Positions 30,594 through 39,519 are shown, counted from the first letter of the stretch. The stretch is DNA of 64,000 bases from Brasilonema sp. CT11 (GCF_017982655.1 NZ_JABXYX010000001.1:124001-188000), one strand, 5' to 3'. Made by a program: numbers and translations. The notes: generated by a model not told the origin, from the letters alone.

Positions 30594-31643
30594 CTATTTT
30601 AGGTTTTTGTGAGCAGCCAAAATAATTTCTTCTGTTTCTTGCCAACCAATACACCCATCTGTAACAGAAACGCCATATTGTAATTGTTCTTGATCGCTAG
30701 GAATCTGTTGATGACCTTCATACAAATTGGATTCCAACATCATGCCAACTATTGATGTATTACCATCCACTATTTGTTGAATAATCTTTTCAAAAACCGA
30801 ACTCTGTAATTTATATTGTTTACTTGAATTGCCGTGACTACAGTCGATAACAATTCTCGGCGATAAATTTGCCTCTTTTAATTTTTCTTCCACCTGTTTG
30901 ACATTCGCTGCATCAAAGTTAGGCTGACCATTACCGCCTCGCAAAATAACATGACCATAGGCATTTCCTCTGGTTTTAAAGATGCTCACCTGTCCCTTTT
31001 TATTAATTCCTAAAAAGTTGTGAGGTTTCTGAGCTGATTGGAGAGCATTCAAAGCCACATTAATATTACCATCAGTGCCATTTTTAAAACCCACTGGCAT
31101 TGAAAGTCCGCTTGCCATTTCGCGATGAGTTTGTGATTCGGTTGTGCGTGCTCCAATTGCAGACCACGTAATAAGTTCACTAATGTACTGCGGTACTATA
31201 GGATCGAGTGCTTCTGTACCGATGGGTAATCCCAATTCAGCAATTTTGAGCAGTAAGGTACGTGCCATTAATAAACCTTTTTCGATATGGAAAGAATCAT
31301 CCATATCAGGATCATTAATTAATCCTTTCCATCCTACTGTTGTTCTTGGTTTTTCAAAATATACCCTCATGATAAGCAGCAGTTTATCCTGGACTTGCTC
31401 AGCAAGAATTTTTAGTTTTTCAGAATATTCTATTGCTGCTTTTATATCGTGGATAGAACATGGACCAACTACTATGAATTTTCTCCTGTCTTGAAAAGTT
31501 AGAATTTTTTCTAATTCCTCTCTAAATTTCAAAACTGTTTCTTTTGCTAAAGGTGTTAAAGGTAATCTCGATTTCAAATCATCTGGAGTTAACAAGGGTT
31601 GAAAACTTTCAATGTGAGTGTTAGATAATTGATTGTTTTCCAT
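30594..31643 (-). CDS. aroG: 3-deoxy-7-phosphoheptulonate (DAHP) synthase, class I alpha
   Basis: 349 residues, normal for AroG/AroF/AroH. It joins phosphoenolpyruvate and erythrose 4-phosphate, the first step of the shikimate pathway. Motifs: VVGPCSIHD at about 58-66, MRVYFEKPRTTVGWKGLIND, IGARTTESQTHREMASGLS, GFKNGTDG, ILRGG and DCSHGNSSKQY, with metal-binding Cys, His, Glu and Asp present. Feedback specificity (Phe, Tyr or Trp) cannot be decided by eye. Single gene, convergent with the GH104 gene. Confidence 0.95.
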   Translation of the reverse strand: MENNQLSNTHIESFQPLLTPDDLKSRLPLTPLAKETVLKFREELEKILTFQDRRKFIVVGPCSIHDIKAAIEYSEKLKILAEQVQDKLLLIMRVYFEKPRTTVGWKGLINDPDMDDSFHIEKGLLMARTLLLKIAELGLPIGTEALDPIVPQYISELITWSAIGARTTESQTHREMASGLSMPVGFKNGTDGNINVALNALQSAQKPHNFLGINKKGQVSIFKTRGNAYGHVILRGGNGQPNFDAANVKQVEEKLKEANLSPRIVIDCSHGNSSKQYKLQSSVFEKIIQQIVDGNTSIVGMMLESNLYEGHQQIPSDQEQLQYGVSVTDGCIGWQETEEIILAAHKNLK

Positions 31644-31794
31644 TGCTCTTTTTTGAAGATTGGTACAAGTTTACTATTTGTTTTCATTGAATAGTATAAC
31701 TCAATCATCTTAAATTTTTCATGTATTTTCTTTTTTTCTCTTGTCATATTTATCGATTATCGTCAAATGTGCAAGACATGGGTGATAATGCTTT

Positions 31795-32631
31795 TCAAAT
31801 GTTATGCTTAGATAAAAATTCTTGACTATTCTCAACAAAAGCCTTAACATTTTCAAAATGAATATTATGTCCGGACGTCTGAATAACTTTTAGTTGGCAA
31901 GATTCACAAATTTTAGTCATCTCTGTATTGACATCTATAAATTTTTCATCATATTCCCCTGCTAATAAAAGCACAGGGTTTTTATTTTTTTTCAGCATTT
32001 CCCACAAAGAAGGTTGACATCCAGTACCCATAAACCGTAGTGATTTAGCTAACTCAATTGGATGATTTTGCAACCGGACTTCTAGAAGGCGATGAAATTG
32101 GGGATGATTTTTAATCAAGCCAAAAATCTGTTGATTATACCAATTAGAGATAAAGGTAACAAAATCATTTCTGCAAACACTTCTTTCTAATTTCCTGGCT
32201 ATTTGCTCATCACGTTTAACTCGTTCTACTCGTTCTGCTTCTGTTGACAAACCAGGAGAAGCTGATTCCAAAATAGTTTTAGGAAAACGGTGAGGAAAAT
32301 GCAGAGTCAGGTATAAAGCTAATCTCCCACCCATTGAATAACCAACCAAAAAGCATTTGGCAATTCCTAAGTGATCTAATAAGTTGATTACGGCATCAGC
32401 AGTGTTTGGCATTGTATAACACTCATTACCACCCAAAACTTTAGTTGCTCCATGTCCAGGAAGGTCAACTGTCAAACAGTAAAAATTATCACATAGTAAT
32501 GATATTGCTTGCTCAAATTCATGACTGTTTCCCATGAATCCGTGCAAAAAAAGAATCAGTGGTTTATTTTGATCACCACTGAACGAATAGTGAAATTGAT
32601 AATCTTCACTCGTTTTTGATTTGGAAAGCAT
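31795..32631 (-). CDS. menH: 2-succinyl-6-hydroxy-2,4-cyclohexadiene-1-carboxylate synthase (MenH-type alpha/beta hydrolase)
   Basis: 278 residues. Alpha/beta-hydrolase features: LHGFMGNSHEF oxyanion loop at residues 29-39, nucleophile Ser99 in VGYSMGGRL, an acid residue in the GEYDEKF turn, and the catalytic His in SGHNIHFEN near the end. The segments SPGLSTEAERVERVKRDEQIA and PSLWEML are typical of MenH, which acts in phylloquinone (menaquinone-type) synthesis, a photosystem I cofactor. It starts 6 bp after the stop of the metal sensor gene, so the two are co-transcribed. The ATG at 32631 is the only early start. Confidence 0.85.
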   Translation of the reverse strand: MLSKSKTSEDYQFHYSFSGDQNKPLILFLHGFMGNSHEFEQAISLLCDNFYCLTVDLPGHGATKVLGGNECYTMPNTADAVINLLDHLGIAKCFLVGYSMGGRLALYLTLHFPHRFPKTILESASPGLSTEAERVERVKRDEQIARKLERSVCRNDFVTFISNWYNQQIFGLIKNHPQFHRLLEVRLQNHPIELAKSLRFMGTGCQPSLWEMLKKNKNPVLLLAGEYDEKFIDVNTEMTKICESCQLKVIQTSGHNIHFENVKAFVENSQEFLSKHNI

Positions 32632-32637
32632 GTGTGT

Positions 32638-33036
32638 TTATAAAAACCTATCCAAAGCAGCTTTAAGTTGTTCCAGTTCAACTTCAATATTGCCTTCTTT
32701 TGCAGCTCTTGCTATACACTCTGTTAAATGTTCATCCAAGACAATCCGTGCTACCCGATCCAGTGCTCCCCGCACTGCAGCAATTTGTAGTAAAACATCA
32801 GGACAAGGGCTACTTTGCTGTACCATTGTTTTAATACCACGAACGTGGCCTTCTATACGCGAAAGCCGATTGACGATTCGCCGCAGAGATTCTTCACTAT
32901 GAACGTGAGCATGAACCGAATCTTCATGTTTGTGAAGATGCTGTGTATTATTTTTGTGTGTATCCTCAAAGAGGAAATCCTCATCCTGCTCAGATGTGGG
33001 TGAGGATTGTTTTCTTGATCTGTTCGATCCATTCAT
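32638..33036 (-). CDS. inrS: CsoR/RcnR/InrS-type metal-sensing repressor
   Basis: 132 residues. Residues 48-132 are the all-helical CsoR/RcnR domain: RRIVNRLSRIEGHVRGIKTMV, with Cys78 (SPCPDVL), His103 and Cys107 (DEHLTEC), the Cys-His-Cys set that binds metal in this family. Residues 24-46 are His-rich (HLHKHEDSVHAHVHSEE), as in the cyanobacterial nickel sensor InrS, so Ni(II) is the likeliest effector, with Cu(I) possible. It represses DNA until metal binds. Its usual target, a metal exporter gene, is not next to it; instead it is the first gene of a two-gene unit with menH. Confidence 0.85.
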   Translation of the reverse strand: MNGSNRSRKQSSPTSEQDEDFLFEDTHKNNTQHLHKHEDSVHAHVHSEESLRRIVNRLSRIEGHVRGIKTMVQQSSPCPDVLLQIAAVRGALDRVARIVLDEHLTECIARAAKEGNIEVELEQLKAALDRFL

Positions 33037-33449
33037 AAGTTTTCATATAAGTGCTGCCAATAAATAAGATCCTAACCTAGTAGTTCGCCAAGTTCCCTTG
33101 GCGGGGTAAAGGGTAAGGGGAAAAGGGGAAAAGCGGAAAGGTTTTTTAATCCCTTTGCCTTTAACCTTTCTCCTTTCCCCAGCCCTCACAAGCGTATTTT
33201 TGGATTGGCAAACCACTACAGCATAGAGGAGGGGACGAGGAAAATGAGGAAGATGAGGATAATGACCAATATTCTCTGAAAATGTCGTAAATTAAAGAAT
33301 AAATACTGGATTTGGAACAATTAAGGAGAAAGCGCGAAACATCAAGCCATAAACGAAGTCAATGAATATTCATTCTCACAAGACCTGTAAAAATAGCTAT
33401 AGAGAAATTTTTCACAATAGAAACAACAATTAGTCTGAAATATTAGGTT
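33037..33449. other. Intergenic region between inrS-menH and the HtrA-type protease gene
   Basis: About 410 bp shared by divergent genes. It holds GTTCGCCAAGTTCCCTTGGCGG near 33080 (arms CGCCAAG/CTTGGCG) and a long purine/pyrimidine mirror with inverted arms GGGGAAAAGG...CCTTTCCCC at about 33116-33180. A G/C-rich InrS operator was looked for but not found with confidence. Confidence 0.5.
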
Positions 33450-34724
33450 GTGGTTATGCGATTTTCCAAACGACTCCGGTCAATACGCCAACTAAGTACT
33501 CATGTGTTAGCCGTAATTTTAGGAGTTTTGCTAACTGTTGGGACTCTGCAAGTCTCACCCTCCCAAGCGGAACCAGCACCGAGTTATGTGAGTGCTGATT
33601 CACCCCTTCGGGGTTCGGCAGTCGCTCCTGGGGGAAACCCCCAAGACCGCGCTGCCTCACCACAACTTGTTGCTCAGAAATCACCAGCCACTGCAGCTAT
33701 TGGTAGCAGTAGCTTTGTGACAGCAGCAGTAAATCGCGTTGGACCAGCAGTTGTGAGGATAGACACTGAGCGTACAATTACCCGACGCTCTGACCCATTC
33801 TTAGACGATCCCTTTTTCCGGCGATTTTTTGGTAACGGTTCACCACAGCAGTTGCCCCCCGAGCAATTACGTGGTCTTGGTTCTGGCTTTATCATTGATA
33901 AGAGTGGGTTAATTCTGACGAATGCCCATGTGGTTGATAAGGCTGATAAGGTGACTGTTCGCCTCAAAGATGGACGCAGCTTTGAAGGAAAGGTACAAGG
34001 CGTTGATGAAGTGACTGATTTGGCGGTAGTCAAAATTAACGCTGGTGCTGATTTACCAATTGCACCCTTGGGTTCTTCAACTAAGGTACAAGTGGGTGAC
34101 TGGGCGATTGCAGTTGGTAACCCCTTAGGATTAGATAACACCGTTACTCTAGGAATTATCAGCACCCTCAGACGTTCCAGTAGTGTAGTTGGCATTGGTA
34201 ACAAACGCCTAGATTTCATTCAAACCGACGCCGCTATCAACCCAGGTAACTCTGGTGGACCACTGGTTAATGCTCAAGGTGAAGTCATTGGTATCAATAC
34301 AGCCATTCGTGGTGACGCAACGGGTATTGGGTTTGCTATCCCTATTGATAAAGCTAAAACAGTTGCAACTAAACTGGAACGAGGAGAAACAATTGCTCAC
34401 CCATTTATAGGTGTGCAAATGCAAGAGATAACGCCTGAATTGGCAAGACAATTCAACTCTAACCCTAATTCTCCGATTCAATTGCCAGAAATTGATGGCG
34501 TTTTAGTCATGCAAGTAGTGCCCAATTCACCAGCCGCAACTGCGGGAATACGTCCGGGAGATGTGATTCTTGAGGTTGATCGACAGCCCATCACAAAAGG
34601 CACACAGTTGCTTGACATTGTAGAAAATAGTCGTGTTGGTCAGCAATTGCAGTTGAAAGTGCAAAGCGGTAACCGGACACAACAGCTATCGATACGCACT
34701 GTTCAACTGCAAAATCCCTCGTAA
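33450..34724 (+). CDS. HtrA/Deg-type serine protease with one PDZ domain
   Basis: 424 residues. N-terminal membrane/signal segment (residues 17-40, ending SQA). Trypsin-like domain with His160 (TNAHVVD), Asp190 (VTDLAVVK) and Ser268 (NPGNSGGPL); PDZ domain at about 315-420 (GVLVMQVVPNSPAATAGIRPGDVI). This is the HhoA/HhoB/HtrA class that degrades or refolds damaged envelope and lumen proteins. Residues 50-70 (SPLRGSAVAPGGNPQDRAAS) are an in-frame palindromic repeat insert in the flexible stretch before the protease domain. ATG 33456 (Met3) may be the real start. A clear terminator follows at 34751. Confidence 0.95.
   Translation: MVMRFSKRLRSIRQLSTHVLAVILGVLLTVGTLQVSPSQAEPAPSYVSADSPLRGSAVAPGGNPQDRAASPQLVAQKSPATAAIGSSSFVTAAVNRVGPAVVRIDTERTITRRSDPFLDDPFFRRFFGNGSPQQLPPEQLRGLGSGFIIDKSGLILTNAHVVDKADKVTVRLKDGRSFEGKVQGVDEVTDLAVVKINAGADLPIAPLGSSTKVQVGDWAIAVGNPLGLDNTVTLGIISTLRRSSSVVGIGNKRLDFIQTDAAINPGNSGGPLVNAQGEVIGINTAIRGDATGIGFAIPIDKAKTVATKLERGETIAHPFIGVQMQEITPELARQFNSNPNSPIQLPEIDGVLVMQVVPNSPAATAGIRPGDVILEVDRQPITKGTQLLDIVENSRVGQQLQLKVQSGNRTQQLSIRTVQLQNPS
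33597..33662 (+). repeat. Palindromic element inserted in frame in the HtrA-type gene
   Basis: Two hairpins in tandem, CCCCTTCGGGG (33603-33613) and GGGGGAAACCCCC (33630-33642), both of repeat types seen in spacers of this window. They code for about 21 residues in the linker after the signal segment. Confidence 0.75.
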
Positions 34725-34750
34725 AAAGTTGAAATCCTAGACTGTAAAAG

Positions 34751-34779
34751 CCCAGCTTTTTTGAGAAGCTGGGTTTTTT
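34751..34779 (+). terminator. Intrinsic terminator of the HtrA-type gene
   Basis: 8-bp stem CCCAGCTT / AAGCTGGG followed by TTTTTT, 26 bp after the stop codon. It nearly touches the 3' end of the convergent SRPBCC gene (stop at 34781). Confidence 0.88.
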
Positions 34780-34780
34780 G

Positions 34781-35167
34781 TCAAGGTTTTTTTGTTACCA
34801 GAAACTGACGCAAACTCAACAAACTTAAAGTTTGTCCCAAAGAAAGCGGTAAAATTGTCACTCCCTCTAGACGAGACTGTACCCAACCTTCTCCCCAGTA
34901 CCATTCATGAAACCCATCTATTCCTTGAGAGAGTAACAAGCGTAAACAGTTAGGACGCGCCACATCTACTTGATGATGAATCGAGAGTGGTCCAATCTGG
35001 GTAGTATACTCAACTCCAGAATGGAGTTCTTGTGGCATTCCAGTAGCAAAGCGACCTGTGGGCAGCCATTTTTGTAGTTCCGTAGGACGCAGCAGACTGT
35101 CGCGAATTGCACTGAAGGATGCATCCACTTCTATCCGTATTTGGCTTTGTTGATAATTACCTAACAT
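34781..35167 (-). CDS. SRPBCC-fold (polyketide cyclase/Bet v 1-like) protein
   Basis: 128 residues from the ATG at 35167; the frame is open to 35281 but the extra 38 basic residues do not fit the fold. The pattern SQIRIEVDASFSAIRDSLLRPTELQKWLP, then GVEYTTQIGPLSIHHQVDV and DGFHEWYWGEGWVQSRLEGV, matches small ligand-binding SRPBCC proteins of cyanobacteria. The ligand is unknown. It is convergent with the protease gene and divergent from hslO. Confidence 0.72.
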   Translation of the reverse strand: MLGNYQQSQIRIEVDASFSAIRDSLLRPTELQKWLPTGRFATGMPQELHSGVEYTTQIGPLSIHHQVDVARPNCLRLLLSQGIDGFHEWYWGEGWVQSRLEGVTILPLSLGQTLSLLSLRQFLVTKKP

Positions 35168-35457
35168 TTTTCGAGGATTACGGGAAGCACGAGAGAGTGT
35201 CTTTTTAGTATAACGAACCGCATTGACGCTTCTTGACGGGGCGAAGTCTAGGATTTCCAAAAGATTTCTACAAAGTGTCAACCCCCTTCGGTGATTTTGA
35301 ATTTTGAATTTGAGCGTGATCGTGGGTCACTCATTCCAACCCACTCATCACCCACCTATTTAAGTTAAGTTAAGTTTTGTTATACTAAGATAATTATCTT
35401 TCGGTGCTTTTTGCACAGGAAATTTCGGTAAGAAATTAAAGGTATAGGTTTTTTTTC

Positions 35458-36363
35458 ATGGCGGATCAATTAATTCGCGCCACTGCAGCACAAGGTGGTA
35501 TTCGTGCAGTTGGTGCAATAACAACACGCTTGACAGAAGAAGCAAGAAATAGACATAAGCTTTCTTATGTAGCAACGGCTGCGCTAGGTCGAACGATGAC
35601 AGCAGGCTTGCTGATGGCTTCTAGTATGAAACGAACTGGGTCGAGAGTCAATATCCGAGTCAAAGGTGATGGACCTTTGGGTGGTATATTGATAGACGCA
35701 GGATTAGATGGAACAGTACGCGGCTACGTACAAAACTCATCCGTGGAACTGCCTCCCAATAGCAAAGGTAAGCTTGATGTTGGTGGTGCAGTTGGAAAAG
35801 GTTTTCTTTACGTTGTCCGCGATATTGGATACGGGTATCCTTACTCTAGTACAGTGGAACTCGTTTCTGGTGAGATTGGGGACGATGTGGCTCATTACCT
35901 CATCAGTTCGGAACAAACACCTTCAGCGATAGTATTAGGCGTGTTCGTAGGAGCAAACGGAGTGACAGCAGCCGGAGGAATACTAGTACAAGTTTTGCCC
36001 AAAGCAGCTAGAGACGAAGCTCTAGTGGAAACTTTGGAATCACGAGTCGCCGCACTATCAGGATTTACACCTTTGTTGCAAGCAGGAAAATCCTTGACAG
36101 ACATCTTTGGTGACTTGCTGGGAGATATGGGAGTTACGATCTTTGCGGAAACCCAGATTTTACGTTACCACTGCGGTTGCTCCTTTGACCGCGTGCTAGG
36201 AGCACTCAAGATGTTGGGTGAAGCAGAACTGCAAGACATGATTGTAAAAGATAATGGGGCGGAAGCAACTTGCGATTTTTGTGGTACAGTTTACCAGGCA
36301 AGTCGAGATGACTTGGCTCAACTGGTTGTAGATTTGCAAGCAGAAGCCTCGGCTGGGGTGTAA
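35458..36363 (+). CDS. hslO: Redox-regulated chaperone Hsp33
   Basis: 301 residues, standard length. N-terminal MADQLIRATAAQGGIRAVG and the GPLGGILIDAG and VGKGFLYVVRD blocks are typical. The C-terminal zinc switch is complete: Cys-Gly-Cys in YHCGCSFDRV and Cys-x-x-Cys in ATCDFCGTVYQ. Oxidation releases zinc and activates holdase function in the cytoplasm. The ATG at 35458 lies after a T run, with AAAGGTATAGG upstream as ribosome site. Single gene. Confidence 0.96.
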   Translation: MADQLIRATAAQGGIRAVGAITTRLTEEARNRHKLSYVATAALGRTMTAGLLMASSMKRTGSRVNIRVKGDGPLGGILIDAGLDGTVRGYVQNSSVELPPNSKGKLDVGGAVGKGFLYVVRDIGYGYPYSSTVELVSGEIGDDVAHYLISSEQTPSAIVLGVFVGANGVTAAGGILVQVLPKAARDEALVETLESRVAALSGFTPLLQAGKSLTDIFGDLLGDMGVTIFAETQILRYHCGCSFDRVLGALKMLGEAELQDMIVKDNGAEATCDFCGTVYQASRDDLAQLVVDLQAEASAGV

Positions 36364-36524
36364 AGTATAAAAGAAAACTTTTTATCTAGCATATACATGA
36401 TATGAGTGGAGGACATATCATCATGTAAGAAGTAACTTTATCCAGAAGGGAAGTTACGATGGCAGGGACGAAACTTTGGAGCTATAACAGATCGCTAAAG
36501 TTATTGTTTATTTTGGTGTGAGAG

Positions 36525-38630
36525 ATGACAGAGCGGGATATGCCAGAAAGTTGGTTACCAGGCAAAGCAAGAGAGCCAGATAACAATATGACTAGAGGAT
36601 ACCGAAGGCAAGAATCTAGTGAAACACATACGTCTGGAGTCGCAACAACCAGTTATATCATCGATTCTGTGAAAGGCTCAAAAGAAAATGATTCGGATCA
36701 ACTGTCTCTAGATAAAGAGTCGCAAGAAATAGTACCAGTCAGAAAAAGTTCTTGGACATTGCCTAAATGGACGAAATCGTGGGTGTTGTGGACGTTATTG
36801 TTAGCGTTGGTTCCTAGCGGAATAGCCTTTATGGCAACAGCAATGTTACTCAAGCTGCCATCTGCGCCTAACTGTCCATCGATTTTCTGGCCATTGGCGA
36901 GTGCTTCGGTACGGCTAAATTGCGCTCAGTTGGCAGCTTCTAAGCAAACGGTAAAAGACCTTCTGCAAGCGATCGCCCTAGTCAAAGAACTGCCAAAAAA
37001 TCACCCGCTTCGTGGAGAAATTGACCGTTTAATAGAAGATTGGTCACGGGAGATTCTGCAATTAGCAGACCAGAGTTTCCAGGCAGGTCGGCTAGACGAA
37101 GCGATCGCAACAGCTCGCCAGGTTCCAAAAGAGGAATCCGCTTATCGATTGGTGGAACCAAAAATTTCCAAATGGCAATCCATCTGGTCAAGTGCAGAAG
37201 GCATCTACACTGAAGCAGAAGCCCAAATGCGCGACGAAAAATGGCATCAAGCGTTCATGTTAGCTTCTAGATTGTTGCGTGTAGATAATACATACTGGTC
37301 GATGACGAAATATGACCAGTTGAATCGATTAATTGTCAGCGCCCGAGAAGATGGTGAGCAGTTAGGAAAAGCGAAAACTTTAGCCGAAAGCAAAACAGTC
37401 GATAATCTCCTCAAAGCCATTAAGGTGGCAGAGTCGATTCGGCAGGACAGTTACGTTTATCCCAAAGCCCAGCAAGCTCTTTCGGAATTTGGAGATAAAA
37501 TGCTTGAGTTGGCACAGGCAAAACTGGACGGACGAAATCCAGACCAAGCTATCTTGATAGCCCAAAAAATTCCCCCCAGCACTGGACATCAAAAGGACAT
37601 AGAAGACTTTATTGCCTTATCTGAAGCGCAAAGGAGTGCATGGTTAGGGACAACAGCCGGTCTAGAAACAGCAATTGCCCAAGCTCAACAAATACAGGCA
37701 ACCAGACCAAAATATGAAAAAGCGCAAGAACTTATTGCTAGCTGGCAACTAGAAATTCAAGATGTAGCCCATTTGGAAAAAGCAAGAACTCTGGCTAGCC
37801 TTGGTTCAGTTAAAGATTTTGCAGCAGCTATCACTGAAGCACAATTAATTCCAGAAGGCAACCCTCGTGCAGAGCAAGCAAAAAAAGAAATTGGTGGTTG
37901 GGTTGCTCAAATACAGACAATCGAAGACCGTCCGTATTTGGATCGAGCTGATCAAATGGCAATGCTTGAGGATGTTAACTCTCTACAAGCGGCGATCGCA
38001 CAGGCAAGTCAAGTTCGACGAGGTCGTGCATTGTATCCAGAAGCACGAAGAAAAATTGGGAATTGGACAGCAAAGATTCAAACTACTCAAGACCAGCCCT
38101 ACTTAGACCAAGCAAAAAGCTTAGCTGACAGTGGCGATTTACCCTCTGCTATTGCAACAGCTCAACAAATCCGCTCAGGACGAGCACTTTCTGGTGAAGC
38201 ACAAACAGTTATAGATCAGTGGCAAGGACAAATTCGTGCAAAACAAAACTGGAACAAAGCACGAGAAATCGCAGTTACCGGAACTCCGGAAGCTTTGGCA
38301 CAAGCAATTAGGCTAGCAAACAGAGTACCGGATAATAGCATCCTACACAGTGATGCAAGTATCGCGATTGACCAATGGAGTCAGCAATTGTTGGATATAG
38401 CTCGTGCTCAAGGAGAATCTAATATTCCTAGAGCTATTGAGACAGCTAGGCTGATTCCAAGAGGAACTGATGCTTATAGTTCTGCACGAGAACAAATTAA
38501 AGCATGGCAAGAATATCTCAATCCTCAGCCACAAGAAGTTCCACAGGAACAATCTCAACAAGAACCTACACAAGAACAATCTCAACAAGAATCTTTGCCT
38601 GAGCAACCAACGACTATCGAAAGGCAATGA
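36525..38630 (+). CDS. Repeat-rich membrane-anchored protein of unknown function (701 aa)
   Basis: A polar N-terminus of about 80 residues is followed by one membrane segment (residues 85-108, WVLWTLLLALVPSGIAFMAT). The rest, residues 115-650, is a chain of helical repeats of about 55 residues with the pattern PYLD-x-A-x-x-LA...AIA-x-A-x-QI-x-x-GR-A-L-x-x-EA-x-x-x-I-x-x-W. The last 50 residues are Gln/Glu/Pro-rich. It resembles cyanobacterial proteins often labelled chromosome-segregation-ATPase-like, but there is no ATPase motif. A scaffold or tether at the membrane is an inference from architecture only. A hairpin at 38633 follows the stop. Confidence 0.75.
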   Translation: MTERDMPESWLPGKAREPDNNMTRGYRRQESSETHTSGVATTSYIIDSVKGSKENDSDQLSLDKESQEIVPVRKSSWTLPKWTKSWVLWTLLLALVPSGIAFMATAMLLKLPSAPNCPSIFWPLASASVRLNCAQLAASKQTVKDLLQAIALVKELPKNHPLRGEIDRLIEDWSREILQLADQSFQAGRLDEAIATARQVPKEESAYRLVEPKISKWQSIWSSAEGIYTEAEAQMRDEKWHQAFMLASRLLRVDNTYWSMTKYDQLNRLIVSAREDGEQLGKAKTLAESKTVDNLLKAIKVAESIRQDSYVYPKAQQALSEFGDKMLELAQAKLDGRNPDQAILIAQKIPPSTGHQKDIEDFIALSEAQRSAWLGTTAGLETAIAQAQQIQATRPKYEKAQELIASWQLEIQDVAHLEKARTLASLGSVKDFAAAITEAQLIPEGNPRAEQAKKEIGGWVAQIQTIEDRPYLDRADQMAMLEDVNSLQAAIAQASQVRRGRALYPEARRKIGNWTAKIQTTQDQPYLDQAKSLADSGDLPSAIATAQQIRSGRALSGEAQTVIDQWQGQIRAKQNWNKAREIAVTGTPEALAQAIRLANRVPDNSILHSDASIAIDQWSQQLLDIARAQGESNIPRAIETARLIPRGTDAYSSAREQIKAWQEYLNPQPQEVPQEQSQQEPTQEQSQQESLPEQPTTIERQ

Positions 38631-38632
38631 TC

Positions 38633-38662
38633 GGGTGTTGTGCATTTTTGATGCACAACCCC
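38633..38662 (+). terminator. Hairpin after the 701-residue repeat protein gene
   Basis: 9-bp stem GTTGTGCAT / ATGCACAAC, extended by GGG/CCC across one bulged T, loop TTTTG. It begins 2 bp after the stop and has no T run after it, so it is a weak terminator candidate. Confidence 0.45.
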
Positions 38663-38722
38663 TAATCACAAAGCACGAAGAAAAACGGTTGGCTAATTTT
38701 TAGCAGGACATTCCCCCATACC

Positions 38723-39495
38723 TTATTTTGGCACAGACCAAGAACGAACTTTGCCCAAAGTAACAGGAATAATATAGCTAACATCAATCGTAAATCGATA
38801 CACCTTTTTAGCCCTGCTGCTATTTTCTGAGTCAAAAAACTTCAGCTTCACATCCCAACAATCGCTATCAAGGCGACAGAAAGGACTTTTTTCTACTTCG
38901 ATGCTGTCAAGTTCCATACCTCTAGACACAGCCTCAGCAAAGCTAGAAGCAGCTTGAAAGGCATTAGTAGCAGCAGAATTCAACGCTCTATCTTTGGAAA
39001 GTTGTCCTAAGTTTTGCAAATCAAAGTATACTCTTTGCAAGAAACTGTTAAGCGATAGCGTTTGCGTAGCGCCCCCTTCGGGGCTAGCGCTGCTGCTTTC
39101 AGCAGATCGCCTCACTCTCACATCATCAACATCAGTTTGTTGGGTAGCTACACTTTCCACAGCCGCACTGACAAGGCTGTTAATTTTCCAACCGTACATC
39201 CCCCGGATATTTGGTAGTGTAATGACGGGAACGACTTGCCCAGAAAACAACTCCACGGTTCTATCAGTTAACCGTCCGGGAAAACTCACCCGTTGGATAT
39301 AATCTTCACTTTCTTGGGGTTGTACCTGTCCGGCTAATATTGCCTGCAAGGTTTCGTAAACATCCTCATCAGCAACGCAGATATACCCGTAACGATAGGT
39401 GCAGCGCAACTTGTCCCTTTTTCCCGGATGGGTTCGTCAGTTCCTGGAACTGCGCCTAAGATATTTTCCCCATTCGCCATCACACCTTTTTGGCG
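38723..39495 (-). pseudogene. Decayed PatG-type cyanobactin maturation protease
   Basis: Two pieces in different frames. From about 39495 to 39334 one frame reads NGENILGAVPGTDEPIREK then GTSCAAPIVTGISALLM, the catalytic-Ser part of the PatA/PatG subtilisin domain. The frame starting at 39409 takes over with VYETLQAILAGQVQ, ERVSIPG-like QRVSFPGRLTDRTVELFSGQ, GMYGWKINSLV and SIEVEKSPFCRLDSDCWDV to RSWSVPK, the C-terminal domain of the same proteins. The Asp- and His-bearing half of the protease and everything between are gone, so an internal deletion joined Ser region and C-terminal domain with a frameshift. The C-terminal part also carries a palindromic insert at 39052-39110. No precursor peptide or other cyanobactin gene is near. 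Confidence 0.82.
39052..39110 (-). repeat. 59-bp palindromic element inserted in the patG remnant
   Basis: Same length, outer arms and 42-bp identical core as the element at 24367-24425, on the opposite strand. Its first hairpin is CTGCTG-AAAG-CAGCAG, a compensated version of the CTGCCG/CGGCAG stem of the other copy. It encodes RSAESSSASPEGGATQTLS in the same reading frame relative to the element. Confidence 0.85.
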
Positions 39496-39519
39496 TTAAG
39501 GAGATGGGAGAGTCAAAAC

